DNA from: Pannonibacter phragmitetus DSM 14782
GTDB taxonomy: Bacteria; Pseudomonadota; Alphaproteobacteria; Rhizobiales; Stappiaceae
NCBI RefSeq assembly: GCF_000382365.1
Contig: NZ_KB908217.1
Location: forward strand, 62,001-126,000
DNA: 64,000 bases
Reading direction: 5' to 3'
How positions within the stretch are numbered: position 1 is the stretch's first letter; each line of letters opens with the position of its first letter. Below the pieces are notes generated by a model. That model had not been told where the DNA came from. It made no database searches and saw nothing but the letters and a program-made list of their open reading frames with translations. Below, one piece after another: positions 42,366 through 51,439 of the stretch. The translations under genes and the position numbers were made by a program.

Positions 42366-42621
42366 GCCTGCTGCTTCCGGCAGCCCTTGCAAAAACTGCT
42401 GGACCAGCGCGCCAGCTTCATGATACTCGCGATTCATTCCGGCTGCAGTTGCGCCGGAGACGGGACGACTCACGATGATTTCGAGCCACGAACAGCGACG
42501 ACGACGGAGCGCACGGGACTTTTTCCCGATCGCACGCGCGCGTCTTGTATCTGGCTGCTGACAGGTCCGTCCGTTGGCATCTTCAGGGCAGGGCGCCAGA
42601 ACGCCATACCATGCACCTGAG

Positions 42622-43128
42622 ATGTCATCTGCCATGAAGACCGAGAACTGGTTCGTCCGTCTTGAAGCGCCCTCCGACGAGGCCGCCGTTGAAGCCCTGC
42701 AAGCTGAAGCCTTTGGTCCAGGGCGGTTCGCCCGCACGGCCTTCCGCATCCGCGAGGGCGTGCCCCATTCTGCAGATCTGAGCTATGTCGGCACTGCAGA
42801 TGGATCCATCGCCGGGTCTGTGCGGCTGACGCCGATCCGCATTGGCGAAACGCCTGCCATGCTGCTTGGGCCGCTCACGGTTGCGCCCGAGTACAAGAAC
42901 CGGGGCCTTGGCAAGCTGCTGCTGCGCACGGCGCTGGATGAAGCCCGGCGGCTGGGTGAAACGGCAGTGCTGCTGGTGGGCGATCCTCCCTATTACGGCC
43001 CGCTCGGCTTTGCCCCGGTGCCCTTCGGGCAGATCACCCTGCCGGGACCGGTCGATCCGGCGCGCCTGCTGGTGGCCTGCCTGACAGATGCTCCCATGCC
43101 CTCCGGCGCGGTTCGCGGCGGCAGGTAA
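42622..43128 (+). CDS. GNAT family N-acetyltransferase (YhbS-like)
   Basis: 168 residues from ATG 42622 (ATG 42634 also possible). The motif LGPLTVAPEYKNRGLGKLLL (near residue 77) is the acetyl-CoA loop (Q/R-x-x-G-x-G/A type), and YYGPLGFAPVPFG closes the fold as in YhbS-like proteins. The acceptor is unknown. The 256 bp upstream show no gene but contain a small hairpin GCTGC-TTCCG-GCAGC just after the NUDIX stop. Confidence 0.9.
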   Translation: MSSAMKTENWFVRLEAPSDEAAVEALQAEAFGPGRFARTAFRIREGVPHSADLSYVGTADGSIAGSVRLTPIRIGETPAMLLGPLTVAPEYKNRGLGKLLLRTALDEARRLGETAVLLVGDPPYYGPLGFAPVPFGQITLPGPVDPARLLVACLTDAPMPSGAVRGGR

Positions 43129-43221
43129 GCGCTGCCCCGGTAAGGGGCTTATCTTTCATCTTGATAGACAGACAGCGCGCGCCTTTGCGGCTGCGGCTGG
43201 CTGAACAGGAGAGTTCAGATC

Positions 43222-43527
43222 ATGACGGTATCTGACGGCGTTGCAGCGCTCGATCTGCATGTGGGTTCAAGCCTCAACAGTCTGCTCGAAGAAGATGGTC
43301 TGCTGGAAGAGGTGACGGCGGTTGCGATCAAGCGCACGCTGGCGCTCCAGCTTCTGCACGCCATGAAGACGCAGAAGATCACCAAGTCCGAGATGGCCCG
43401 CCGGATGCGCACCAGTGCTTCGCAGCTGGAGCGCATTCTTGATCCGTCGAATGACCGGGTGCAGCTCGACACCTTGTTGAAGGCCGCTGCTGCTGTCGGC
43501 CGGAAGCTGACCTTCAGTCTGACTTAA
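43222..43527 (+). CDS. XRE-type helix-turn-helix protein (antitoxin-like)
   Basis: 101 residues. The C-terminal half is a HigA/XRE-like helix-turn-helix: KTQKITKSEMARRMRTSASQ followed by LERILDP and the recognition region TLLKAAAAVGRKL. The N-terminal EEDGLLEEVTAVAIKRTLAL segment is common to a family often paired with a RelE/HigB toxin. No toxin gene lies on either side: a GNAT gene is upstream and repeat copy B is downstream. It may be an orphan regulator or antitoxin. AGGAGAG precedes the start. Confidence 0.85.
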   Translation: MTVSDGVAALDLHVGSSLNSLLEEDGLLEEVTAVAIKRTLALQLLHAMKTQKITKSEMARRMRTSASQLERILDPSNDRVQLDTLLKAAAAVGRKLTFSLT

Positions 43528-43529
43528 GC

Positions 43530-43623
43530 CAACTCCCGGTGAGCATCACTCATCGACAGTTGGACAAGCCTGTGCGGCGCTTGAGCAATTTCAAGGCGTG
43601 ATGCGTCAGCATCGAAAGCCTTG
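43530..43623. repeat. Structured intergenic repeat, copy B
   Basis: 94 bp starting 3 bp after the XRE gene stop and ending 12 bp before the convergent gene stop. It matches copy A at 28921-29015 without gaps over 84 positions (72 identical), including an identical 32-base run at 43582-43613. The distal stems CAAGGC / GCCTTG and GATGC / GCATC are kept; the proximal stem is imperfect here. Confidence 0.75.
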
Positions 43624-43635
43624 GTATCAAGCCCC

Positions 43636-45711
43636 TTACCTTCCCTCGCGGTACCAGGCGAGGGACAGGGCGCCGAGGAGAAGGGCGAGGCCGAGGAGGC
43701 CGTTGAAGACCGGATAGCGGTCGATGCCCTTCAGCACGCTTGCCTCGGATGTCTTCAGTCCCATCCAGCCGCTGCCGGAGAAGCCGTCGGCCCGGTTCAT
43801 GGGCACGATACGGGGCAGGTTTACCTCGCCGCCCGCATCCGCCAGCCGCACCGCCGCACCGCCTGTCTGAGAGGCAAGGGGCGCGAGTTTGGCCGTCGTG
43901 GAGATGACATCGGCAAACTCGCGCGGGTTCTGCGGGCCAACATGGATCAGCGCCGTGCGCTCGCCGTCGGTCACCGTGTAGAGGCCAAGCTCCGTCACGC
44001 GCAGGCCTGCCGTCCACAAGCCCGGCTCTTCCTCGGAAAGCTCCAGCTGGCGCTGGATGCCGGAAGGGTCCGTAAGGGTGGCAGGTGCCGCGCTTTCGCC
44101 CAGGGTCTGGCGCTCGATCCGCAGCATCGGGCCGCGCAGGGAGAGGCGTAGCGCCTCTTCCTCCAGATCCGGCTCCTTCATCAGCCAGTGGCCAAGGCGG
44201 CGCAGCAGAGGCACATAGGGGCCGCCGCCTTCATAACCGCGCGCCCAGAGCCAGACGTGGTCGGACAGCAGCGTTGCCACGCGGCCTTCGCCCTGACGGC
44301 TGAGGACCAGAAGCGGCAGATCGCTCGGGCCGGTCATCAGCTGTTCGCCCGCATCAACCTCAGCCTCGACGGCGCGGAACCAGCGGCTCCACTGCGGCGG
44401 CTCAGCGCCGGCGCCGGGCAGGCCACGGGTCACCGGGTGACGGCTGCCAAGCTCGGAAACCTCCGGATAGAATGGGCCTTCAATGACGTTGCCGGTGGGC
44501 CGCGCCGGCAGAACCGGAGCCATGGGCGTGCGGTAGATGGTGGCCGCTTCCGCATAATCCGGACCGCCTGCAATCAGCAGCGCGCCGCCTGCCTGCACAT
44601 AGCGGGCGATGTTGTCGAAATAGAGCATCGGCAGCACGCCACGGTTCACGTAGCGGTCGAAGATGATCAGGTCGAACTCGTCGATCTTTTCCGAGAACAG
44701 CTCGCGCACCGGAAAGGCGATCAGCGACAGCTCGTTGACCGGCGTGCCATCCTGCTTTTCCGGCGGGCGCAGGATGGTGAAATGCACCAGATCCACCGAA
44801 GCATCCGATTTCAGCAGGTTGCGCCAGGTGCGCTCTCCGGCATGGGGGGAGCCGGAAACCAGCAGCACCCGCAGATTCTCGCGGATGCCGTCGACGGTCA
44901 CCACCAGCCGGTTGTTCACCGGCGTCAGTTCGCCGGGAAGCGTATCCGTCTCGAATTCAAAGATGTTCTGCCCGCCGTGGGTGATCTGCACGGGAATGTC
45001 AGCCGCCTGTCCGGGCTGCACCCGCTGTTCGGCCACCGGTTGCCCGTCGCGGCGTACGCGGATGGTGGCAGGCTGACCGGCACCTTCCAGCGCGCCCGTG
45101 TCGCGCACTTCCACGCGGACGGTCTGTTCCGAGCCGACAAGGCCGAAGCGCGGGGCGCGGACCAGTGCCAGCCGCCGGTCGCCCTCATCGGGCCGTCCGG
45201 TCACCAGCGCATGCAGTGGCGCCTTGAAGCCGAGCGCATCGGCCGTGGCGGGAATGTCGTGCACCTGACCATCGGTGATCATGATGGCCCCGGCCACCCG
45301 GTCGGGCGGCACATCCGAAAGGCCGCCGGAAAGCGCGCTGAACAGCGCCGTGCCGTCATCCTGCGTGCCGGGGTTCACCTCGATGCGGCGGAGTTCAAAA
45401 CCGGGCAGGGCGGCCAGCCGCTCTTCCAGCTCACGGGCAGCGTCATCGGTGACGGTGGCGCGGTTTTCCAGCGTCTGGCTCTGGCTCTTGTCCACCACCA
45501 GCGCAACGACGCTTGAAAGCGGCTCGCGGTCTTCCCGGTCCAGCGCCGGATTGGTGAGGGCGGCAAGGGCAAGGGCCAGCGCCAGCGCCCGCAGCCATGT
45601 GCCGCGCACCCGCATCAGAAGGCCTGCCACCAGGAAGCCCAGCACCAGCACGGCAGCGCCGCCCAGCACCGGCCAGGGCAGGAAGGGAGCAAACGAGAGG
45701 GACCAGTTCAT
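43636..45711 (-). CDS. Large membrane-anchored protein with glutamine-amidotransferase-like region
   Basis: 691 residues from ATG 45711 (GAGGGGAA upstream). Two N-terminal helices (~10-33 and ~38-55) and one C-terminal helix (~667-687) anchor a large extracytoplasmic part. It contains a VWA-like stretch (VVALVVDKSQSQTLENRA), an Ig-like middle, and a class I glutamine-amidotransferase-like region around FDLIIFDRYVNRGVLPMLYF and GGALLIAGGPDYAEA without a clear catalytic triad. Last gene of the MoxR-DUF58-DUF4159 operon, a set conserved in alphaproteobacteria. Probably a periplasmic partner of the MoxR chaperone system; biochemical role unknown. Confidence 0.8.
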   Translation of the reverse strand: MNWSLSFAPFLPWPVLGGAAVLVLGFLVAGLLMRVRGTWLRALALALALAALTNPALDREDREPLSSVVALVVDKSQSQTLENRATVTDDAARELEERLAALPGFELRRIEVNPGTQDDGTALFSALSGGLSDVPPDRVAGAIMITDGQVHDIPATADALGFKAPLHALVTGRPDEGDRRLALVRAPRFGLVGSEQTVRVEVRDTGALEGAGQPATIRVRRDGQPVAEQRVQPGQAADIPVQITHGGQNIFEFETDTLPGELTPVNNRLVVTVDGIRENLRVLLVSGSPHAGERTWRNLLKSDASVDLVHFTILRPPEKQDGTPVNELSLIAFPVRELFSEKIDEFDLIIFDRYVNRGVLPMLYFDNIARYVQAGGALLIAGGPDYAEAATIYRTPMAPVLPARPTGNVIEGPFYPEVSELGSRHPVTRGLPGAGAEPPQWSRWFRAVEAEVDAGEQLMTGPSDLPLLVLSRQGEGRVATLLSDHVWLWARGYEGGGPYVPLLRRLGHWLMKEPDLEEEALRLSLRGPMLRIERQTLGESAAPATLTDPSGIQRQLELSEEEPGLWTAGLRVTELGLYTVTDGERTALIHVGPQNPREFADVISTTAKLAPLASQTGGAAVRLADAGGEVNLPRIVPMNRADGFSGSGWMGLKTSEASVLKGIDRYPVFNGLLGLALLLGALSLAWYREGR

Positions 45712-45724
45712 CGCCGCGTTCCCC

Positions 45725-48574
45725 TCACTGTCCCAGCCGTTCCAGCAGCGCCGGAACATGCACCTGATCGGCCTTGTAGTTGCCGGTCAGGCTGTACATG
45801 ACGATGTTGACCCCGGCGCGGAAGGCATATTCGCGCTGAAGCGGATCATCCGGCACCGTGGGGTAAAGATAGGTGCCATTGGCATCCACGGCCCATGCAG
45901 CGGCCATGTCATTGCCGGTGATGAGGATGGGCGAAACGCCATCGCCCGCACGCACCGGCCGCCCGTCATCTGCCGGGGCGTCTTCGCTGGCCTCCACCCA
46001 GAGCGGGCTTGTGGCATAGCGGCCGGGGAAAGTTTCCAGCAGGAAGAAGGTCTTGGTCAGCACGTGGTCGAAGGGCACGGGCTCCAGCGGCGGCACGTCG
46101 AGGCCATCAAGGATCTCGCGCAGCTTGGCCGTTGCTGGCGTGGTGCCGAAGCCGCTGGCGGAACTCGCCAGATTGTCGCGCGTGTCGAACAGGATGCTGC
46201 CGCCATTGCGCATGAAACTGTCGATCCGCGCCATCGTACGCTCATCGGGTTTGGCGGCGGAAGGATCGACCGGCCAGTACAGCAAGGCGTAGAAGGCCAG
46301 CTCGTCCCTGGAAATATCGACAGCCATCGGCGTGCCGGGCTCCAGTGCGGTCCGGTCGGCAAGATAGCGCGACAGGCCTTCCAGCCCGGCAGCGGATGCC
46401 GCATCAATCTCGGCATTGCCGGTCACCACATAGGCGAGCCGTGTCTCCAGCGTTGCTTCCAGCGCCTTTACATCGTCAGCGCTGTCCTGCGCCCCGGCTG
46501 GTGACGGCTGTGCCACAAGCGAAAGCGCGAGGGCGGGCACCAGCAGCGCGCCTGCCGTGCGCATCATCCGGCGCAGGCGAAGGCGGCTGATCAATCCGGC
46601 CAGCAGCAGCACGATCAATGCATCCAGCGCCATCAGCCCAAAGGCAGAGAGGAACAGCGGTGCCCTGAGGTCTGCCGGTTCGCTGTCCGCATAGGGGCGA
46701 AGTTCTGCGCTAGGGCCTGAAAGGGACATGTCGAGCGGCACGAGCTTGGCCCCCTGATCCAGAAGATTGAGCGCCCGGAAGCCATCATCCGCGCCATAGA
46801 GGCCCGGCGGCGTGGCGCGGCTGGCTTTTGTGCGGGCAAAGTCTGCCACGGCAATCGGGGCCACATCGGCACGCGGGCTGGAGAGTATGCCATAGCCATC
46901 CAGCAGGCGCAGCGGTGGCAGAACGTTGCGCACGGACGTGTCGGCTTCAAGCGCGGCAGAGGTGTCTCCCGCCTCCGCAGACGGCGCTGCGGCTGCCGGA
47001 TTGGACAGGGCCACGATCCGCCGCAGCATCTCCACATAGACGCCGGAGAGCGGCAGGTTGGACCAGCCGGTGTCGGCGGTGACGTGGAACAGCACGATGG
47101 CGCCGGTGCCGCGCGACTGGGCGGTCACGAGCGGCGTGCCGTCGCTGAGCATGGCCCAGCTGTGGTCCGGCAGATCGGCGGTGGGCTCGGCCAGCACCTG
47201 ACGGGTCACTTCCACCTCTTCAGGGATCGTGAGCCCGGCAAAGGGCGACTGCTGCGGGAAAGGCGCCAGCTTCTGCGGCTCTTCCCAGGAAAGGCTGCCG
47301 CCCAGCGTCCGGTCTCCGGCGCGCAGGCGCACCGGCAGCAGGCCATCCGTGCCGCCTGCGGTTCTGGGCCCGGCAAAGCGCACCAGCAGCCCGCCGCCTT
47401 CCACCCAGCGGCCAAGCTCGGCGGCGGCATTGTCCGGCAGGCGGCCGACATCGGCCAGCATCACCACCGAGACGCCTTCGGCCAGCAGTTCCGGAATGGC
47501 TTCGCTGAGGTCCGCCGTGCGCGGCGTCTTGAGGTCGGCAAAGGGGGCAAGGGCGCGCTGCAGGTAGTAGAGCGGCGAGAGCAGTGGCTGCGACTGGTCG
47601 GCACCCGCGCCGGAAATCAGCGCCACCGTGCGCCGCCGCCAGCTGTCATCCAGCAGCTTGACCGCGCCCGATGCCCTTTCACCGGTGATGTCCAGCCGGG
47701 CAATATCGTTGCGCAATTCGCTCGGCAGGGAGAAGGCGGCCGTTGTCTCCGTTGCACCGTCTGCAAAGGCGGCATCCGTCTCGCCAATCGTCAGGCCGCG
47801 CATGTCTGCGGCGCGCACGCGGACGGTTGCCGGACCTTCGCCGGGCTTGCGGATCACTGTCACTGTCAGCGCATCGGCGTTGCTGCTGAGGCCTGCAAGG
47901 CCCATGGGTGTTCTGAGGCCGGTGTAGACTGTGAGGGGCTTGGCTCCCAGCATCGACCCGAGATCGCGCTGGAAAGCACCCGGCGCGTCATCTTCCAGCC
48001 CGTCCGAAATCCACACCGCCTGCTCCACCGGGTTGTCCTGCAGGGCCTTGCGCAGGGCGGTGATCAGTTCAGCGCGCTGGTGGGCGTAGGCGCGGGGCTC
48101 CAGCGCCCGCAGCCGCTCACCTGCGGCAGTCGCGGTGGAGGGCGTGAGCGTCTGGTTGGGGCCTTCGGCGGTGGCGAGCAGCATCACGGGCGTGCCGGAT
48201 TCCGCCGCCGTATCGAGGATTTGCTGGGCCGTGGCGGTCTGCCGCTCCCAGTCCCGTGCGGAGGTCCAGCCATTGTCGATGACCAGCAGCAGCGGCCCCC
48301 CCTCAAGCGTCAGCTGCTCCGTGGGGCGCCATACGGGACCGGCGAGGGCGAAAATCAGCAGGGCTGCAAGCAAGAGGCGCAGTGCTGTCAGCCACCAGGG
48401 GCTTTTCTGCGGGGTTTCCTCGTGCTTCTCGATTTCCAGCAAGAGCCGGGTGGGCGGAAAGGTGACCTCACGCGGGCGCGGCGGGGTCAGCCGCAGCAGC
48501 CACCAGATGACCGGCAGAAGAGCAAGGGCGGAGAGGATCAGCGGTGAGGCAAAGCCAATGGGAAGGCCGAACAT
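45725..48574 (-). CDS. BatA-domain and DUF4159 membrane protein
   Basis: 949 residues. The N-terminus, FASPLILSALALLPVIWWLL with the following LTPPRPREVTFPPTRLL, is the BatA (aerotolerance regulator N-terminal) domain, with two helices by residue ~80. A VWA-like region follows. A further helix pair near residues 640-700 precedes a C-terminal DUF4159 domain (~715-940) with LAFYALLYWPVDPSAAKPDE and RNGGSILFDTRDN. The gene is 13 bp before the next membrane protein gene and 3 bp after the DUF58 gene. It likely works with MoxR and DUF58 in envelope protein assembly or stress, by analogy with Bat systems. Confidence 0.88.
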   Translation of the reverse strand: MFGLPIGFASPLILSALALLPVIWWLLRLTPPRPREVTFPPTRLLLEIEKHEETPQKSPWWLTALRLLLAALLIFALAGPVWRPTEQLTLEGGPLLLVIDNGWTSARDWERQTATAQQILDTAAESGTPVMLLATAEGPNQTLTPSTATAAGERLRALEPRAYAHQRAELITALRKALQDNPVEQAVWISDGLEDDAPGAFQRDLGSMLGAKPLTVYTGLRTPMGLAGLSSNADALTVTVIRKPGEGPATVRVRAADMRGLTIGETDAAFADGATETTAAFSLPSELRNDIARLDITGERASGAVKLLDDSWRRRTVALISGAGADQSQPLLSPLYYLQRALAPFADLKTPRTADLSEAIPELLAEGVSVVMLADVGRLPDNAAAELGRWVEGGGLLVRFAGPRTAGGTDGLLPVRLRAGDRTLGGSLSWEEPQKLAPFPQQSPFAGLTIPEEVEVTRQVLAEPTADLPDHSWAMLSDGTPLVTAQSRGTGAIVLFHVTADTGWSNLPLSGVYVEMLRRIVALSNPAAAAPSAEAGDTSAALEADTSVRNVLPPLRLLDGYGILSSPRADVAPIAVADFARTKASRATPPGLYGADDGFRALNLLDQGAKLVPLDMSLSGPSAELRPYADSEPADLRAPLFLSAFGLMALDALIVLLLAGLISRLRLRRMMRTAGALLVPALALSLVAQPSPAGAQDSADDVKALEATLETRLAYVVTGNAEIDAASAAGLEGLSRYLADRTALEPGTPMAVDISRDELAFYALLYWPVDPSAAKPDERTMARIDSFMRNGGSILFDTRDNLASSASGFGTTPATAKLREILDGLDVPPLEPVPFDHVLTKTFFLLETFPGRYATSPLWVEASEDAPADDGRPVRAGDGVSPILITGNDMAAAWAVDANGTYLYPTVPDDPLQREYAFRAGVNIVMYSLTGNYKADQVHVPALLERLGQ

Positions 48575-48577
48575 GGA

Positions 48578-49507
48578 TCATACCCCTCCCATAACGCCCG
48601 GCTGGCCGGACAGGCGGCCATGCAGTGCCAGCAGCGGCTCGGTGGCGGGCCTGTCGGTGTGGTGCAGAATGTGGCTCCACCCGGCGCGCCCGGCAATCTC
48701 GCGCAGCTGCGCCTTGCGGGCGGCAAGCTGTGCCTGATAGGCCTCGCGCCAGCCTTCCGCCCGGCCTGTCGTCAGCCGCAGCCCGCCTTCCGGATCGCGG
48801 AATTCCACACGGCCGTCGAAGGGAAAGCTCTCCTCGATCGGATCAAGGATCTGCACCAGATGCCCGCGTGCGCCGGTTGATGCCACACGGCCCACCCATT
48901 CGGTGATTGATGCGATGGGATCAAGGAAATCGGCGATCAGCACCACATCGGAGAACCGGCGCACGGCGGTGGTGTCCGGCAGGGCATCTGTGCGGGGGGA
49001 GCGGGCAAGGGCTGCGGCCATGCGTTCCGGTGCATCGCGGCTGGTGAGGGGGCGGGTGAGGCCGGGCAGGCCGACACGCTCGCCGCTGCCGGAAAGCATG
49101 CTGGCGAGAGCCAGCATCAGCACCAGAGCCCGGTCACGCTTGACCACCGGAGCAAGCTTCGAGCCGAAATTCATGGAGGGCGACAGGTCGGCCCAGAGCC
49201 AGATGGTGTGGGCGGCCTCCCATTCGCGCTCACGCACATAAAGGTGCTCGTCACGGGCAGAGCGGCGCCAGTCGATGCGGCGCGCAGGCTCACCCATGGA
49301 AAAGGGGCGGAACTGCCAGAAGGTTTCGCCCGGTCCGGCGCGGCGGCGGCCATGCCAGCCGGTGGCAACCGTATTGCCCACCTGGCGCGCTTCCACCAGC
49401 AGCTCGGGCAAGGCTTCGGCCACGGTGCGGGCGGAGGCGAGCATGCCCGGCCCCAGCCCGCTGGTCTGCGTTGTGTCTGCTGCCGTTGCCGTGCTGGTGC
49501 CTGCCAT
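48578..49507 (-). CDS. DUF58 domain protein
   Basis: 309 residues with no membrane helix. The DUF58 core is clear: FSMGEPARRIDWRRSARDEH and LYVREREWE (near residues 70-100), then a VWA-like strand with LWADLSPSMNFGS. A strong Shine-Dalgarno GGGAGGA precedes the ATG. DUF58 proteins are encoded beside MoxR ATPases throughout bacteria and are thought to be their VWA-type partners. It lies 15 bp after the MoxR gene. Confidence 0.95.
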   Translation of the reverse strand: MAGTSTATAADTTQTSGLGPGMLASARTVAEALPELLVEARQVGNTVATGWHGRRRAGPGETFWQFRPFSMGEPARRIDWRRSARDEHLYVREREWEAAHTIWLWADLSPSMNFGSKLAPVVKRDRALVLMLALASMLSGSGERVGLPGLTRPLTSRDAPERMAAALARSPRTDALPDTTAVRRFSDVVLIADFLDPIASITEWVGRVASTGARGHLVQILDPIEESFPFDGRVEFRDPEGGLRLTTGRAEGWREAYQAQLAARKAQLREIAGRAGWSHILHHTDRPATEPLLALHGRLSGQPGVMGGV

Positions 49508-49522
49508 TCAGGTCCTCCCGGC

Positions 49523-50533
49523 TCAGCCGATACGGGTCTTGAGGCGGGAAATCACCTCGCGCACGGTGTGGCCATCGGCCCGGGCGGCAAAGGTCAGCGC
49601 CATGCGGTGCTGCAGCACCGGTTCGGCCAGTGCCAGTACATCGTCAATGGAAGGCGCAAGGCGGCCCTCGATCAGGGCGCGGGCGCGCACGGTCAGCATC
49701 AGCGCCTGACTGGCGCGGGGGCCGGGACCCCAGGCGATCAGCCGGGACAGCTCATCGCCTTCGCCCTGTTCTGCCGGGCGGGCGGAGCGGACCAGCTTCA
49801 GGATGGCATCGACCACGCTTTCACCCACCGGCATCTGACGCACCAGCGCCTGCAGGGCGATCAGCTCTTCCCCGTTCAGTACGGCGGTGGGCTTGGCTTC
49901 GGCAGAACCGGTCGTCTCCAGCAGGATGCGGCGCTCGGCTTCCAGCGTCGGATAATGCACGTCAATTTGCATCAGGAAGCGGTCAAGCTGGGCTTCCGGC
50001 AACGGATAGGTGCCCTCCTGCTCCAGCGGGTTCTGGGTGGCAAGCACGTGGAAGGGGCGCGGCAGATCGTGCGGCTGGCCGGCCACCGTCACGTGATATT
50101 CCTGCATGGCCTGCAGCAGGGCAGACTGGGTGCGCGGGCTGGCGCGGTTGATTTCGTCGGCCATCAGCAGCTGGGCGAAGACCGGGCCGGGGATGAAGCG
50201 GAAGCCGCGCGTGCCATCGGCGGCCTGCTCCATCACTTCCGCGCCGAGAATGTCGGAGGGCATCAGGTCGGGGGTGAACTGGATGCGCCGGGCGTTGAGG
50301 CCGAGCACCGTACCCAGCGTTTCCACCAGCTTGGTCTTGGCAAGGCCGGGCACGCCGACCAGCAGTCCGTGGCCGCCTGCAAGAATGGTGACGAGCGCGC
50401 GGTCCACCACAGCTTCCTGGCCGAAGATCACCCGGGCCACATCGGCGCGCGCCGCACCAATGCGGGCGACGGCCTTTTCGGCCTGCTCAACAATGTTGAC
50501 GGAGCTGGCGGGCGTGGTGGTGATTGCGCTCAT
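49523..50533 (-). CDS. MoxR family AAA+ ATPase
   Basis: 336 residues. Walker A is in GGHGLLVGVPGLAKTKLVET (~53-72), Walker B in AQLLMADEINRASPRTQSAL (~118-137), and sensor 1 near FHVLATQNPLEQEGTYPLPE. MoxR ATPases act as chaperones for assembly of protein complexes, often with VWA-domain partners. It is the first gene of the four-gene minus-strand operon and starts after GAAGAGG. Divergent from the DUF1285 gene across 276 bp in which I see no clear site. Confidence 0.96.
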   Translation of the reverse strand: MSAITTTPASSVNIVEQAEKAVARIGAARADVARVIFGQEAVVDRALVTILAGGHGLLVGVPGLAKTKLVETLGTVLGLNARRIQFTPDLMPSDILGAEVMEQAADGTRGFRFIPGPVFAQLLMADEINRASPRTQSALLQAMQEYHVTVAGQPHDLPRPFHVLATQNPLEQEGTYPLPEAQLDRFLMQIDVHYPTLEAERRILLETTGSAEAKPTAVLNGEELIALQALVRQMPVGESVVDAILKLVRSARPAEQGEGDELSRLIAWGPGPRASQALMLTVRARALIEGRLAPSIDDVLALAEPVLQHRMALTFAARADGHTVREVISRLKTRIG

Positions 50534-50809
50534 GGAAACCTCTTCAAGCCGTTGTCCGTGTCCTTGCCCGGCGGGAAAGGGAGGGCGTTCCGTCTTTCAT
50601 ATACCGGCCATCCTTGCGGCGGCCTGATGCGGCAGGCAGATCGCTGCTGCATCCGTTCACTCTGACAGTTTATCCGGGCCGGTATAAGCCTTTTTTCCGT
50701 GCGCCGGGTTGTGCACAGGCCTACGATGCTCCAGATCAGTGTGGATCACACAGTGCCCTGGTGGCGGAACCATGGCAGAAACAGCAAGGCGGATGCAGCG
50801 GCCCGATTG

Positions 50810-51439
50810 ATGACAGACGAAACCCGGATTTCCACTTCTGCAGGCCCGGCGCGTCCCGCTGACGCGCTGGCGGCGCTTATTGCCCGTGCGGGCGGTGGTG
50901 ATGGAAAAAAGCCGCCGGTCGAGCGCTGGAATCCGCCATTCTGCGGCGACATCGACATGGCGATCCACGAAGATGGCTCCTGGTCCTACATGGGTTCCCC
51001 CATCGGCCGTGAGGCGCTGGTCAAGCTGTTTGCCTCGGTGCTGCGGAAGGATGAGGACGGGTGTCACTATCTTGTGACCCCTGTGGAAAAGGTCCGCATC
51101 CGCGTCGCAGATGCGCCGTTCCTCGCTGTCGAGATGCACAGCCTCGGACAAGGCGACTCACGGACGCTCACGTTCCGGTCAAATGTTGGCGATGTGGTGG
51201 CCGCGGGGCCGGAAAATCCGCTGCGTTTCCGGCTGGACGAAGAAAATGATGGTCTTGTGCCCTATGTTCTGGTGCGAGGGCGGCTGGAAGCACGGCTGAC
51301 ACGTCCGCTGCTCTACGATCTGGCGGAGCTGATCGAGGAAAAGGACGGGGTGCCTGGCGTGTGGAGCGGCGGCGCGTTCTTCCCTCTGCCGGAGGGGGCA
51401 TTGGGCGGGACGGAAGGGGGAGGCGCAGACCAGTCATGA
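50810..51439 (+). CDS. DUF1285 family protein
   Basis: 209 residues from ATG 50810. The family core reads VERWNPPFCGDIDMAIHEDG then SWSYMGSPIGREALVKLFAS and CHYLVTPVEKVRIRVADAPF. DUF1285 proteins are cytoplasmic, of unknown biochemical function. The stop overlaps the start of the NUDIX gene (ATGA). In-frame codons upstream to 50699 are not conserved-looking. The DUF1285-NUDIX-CCA gene order is familiar in alphaproteobacteria, which supports a link to RNA or cofactor housekeeping, but this is inference. Confidence 0.92.
   Translation: MTDETRISTSAGPARPADALAALIARAGGGDGKKPPVERWNPPFCGDIDMAIHEDGSWSYMGSPIGREALVKLFASVLRKDEDGCHYLVTPVEKVRIRVADAPFLAVEMHSLGQGDSRTLTFRSNVGDVVAAGPENPLRFRLDEENDGLVPYVLVRGRLEARLTRPLLYDLAELIEEKDGVPGVWSGGAFFPLPEGALGGTEGGGADQS

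Noticed and set aside
42366-42621. Small coding frame between the NUDIX and GNAT genes
   Set aside because: The frames lack a ribosome-binding site and give low-complexity Cys/Arg/Thr-rich products; nothing supports translation.
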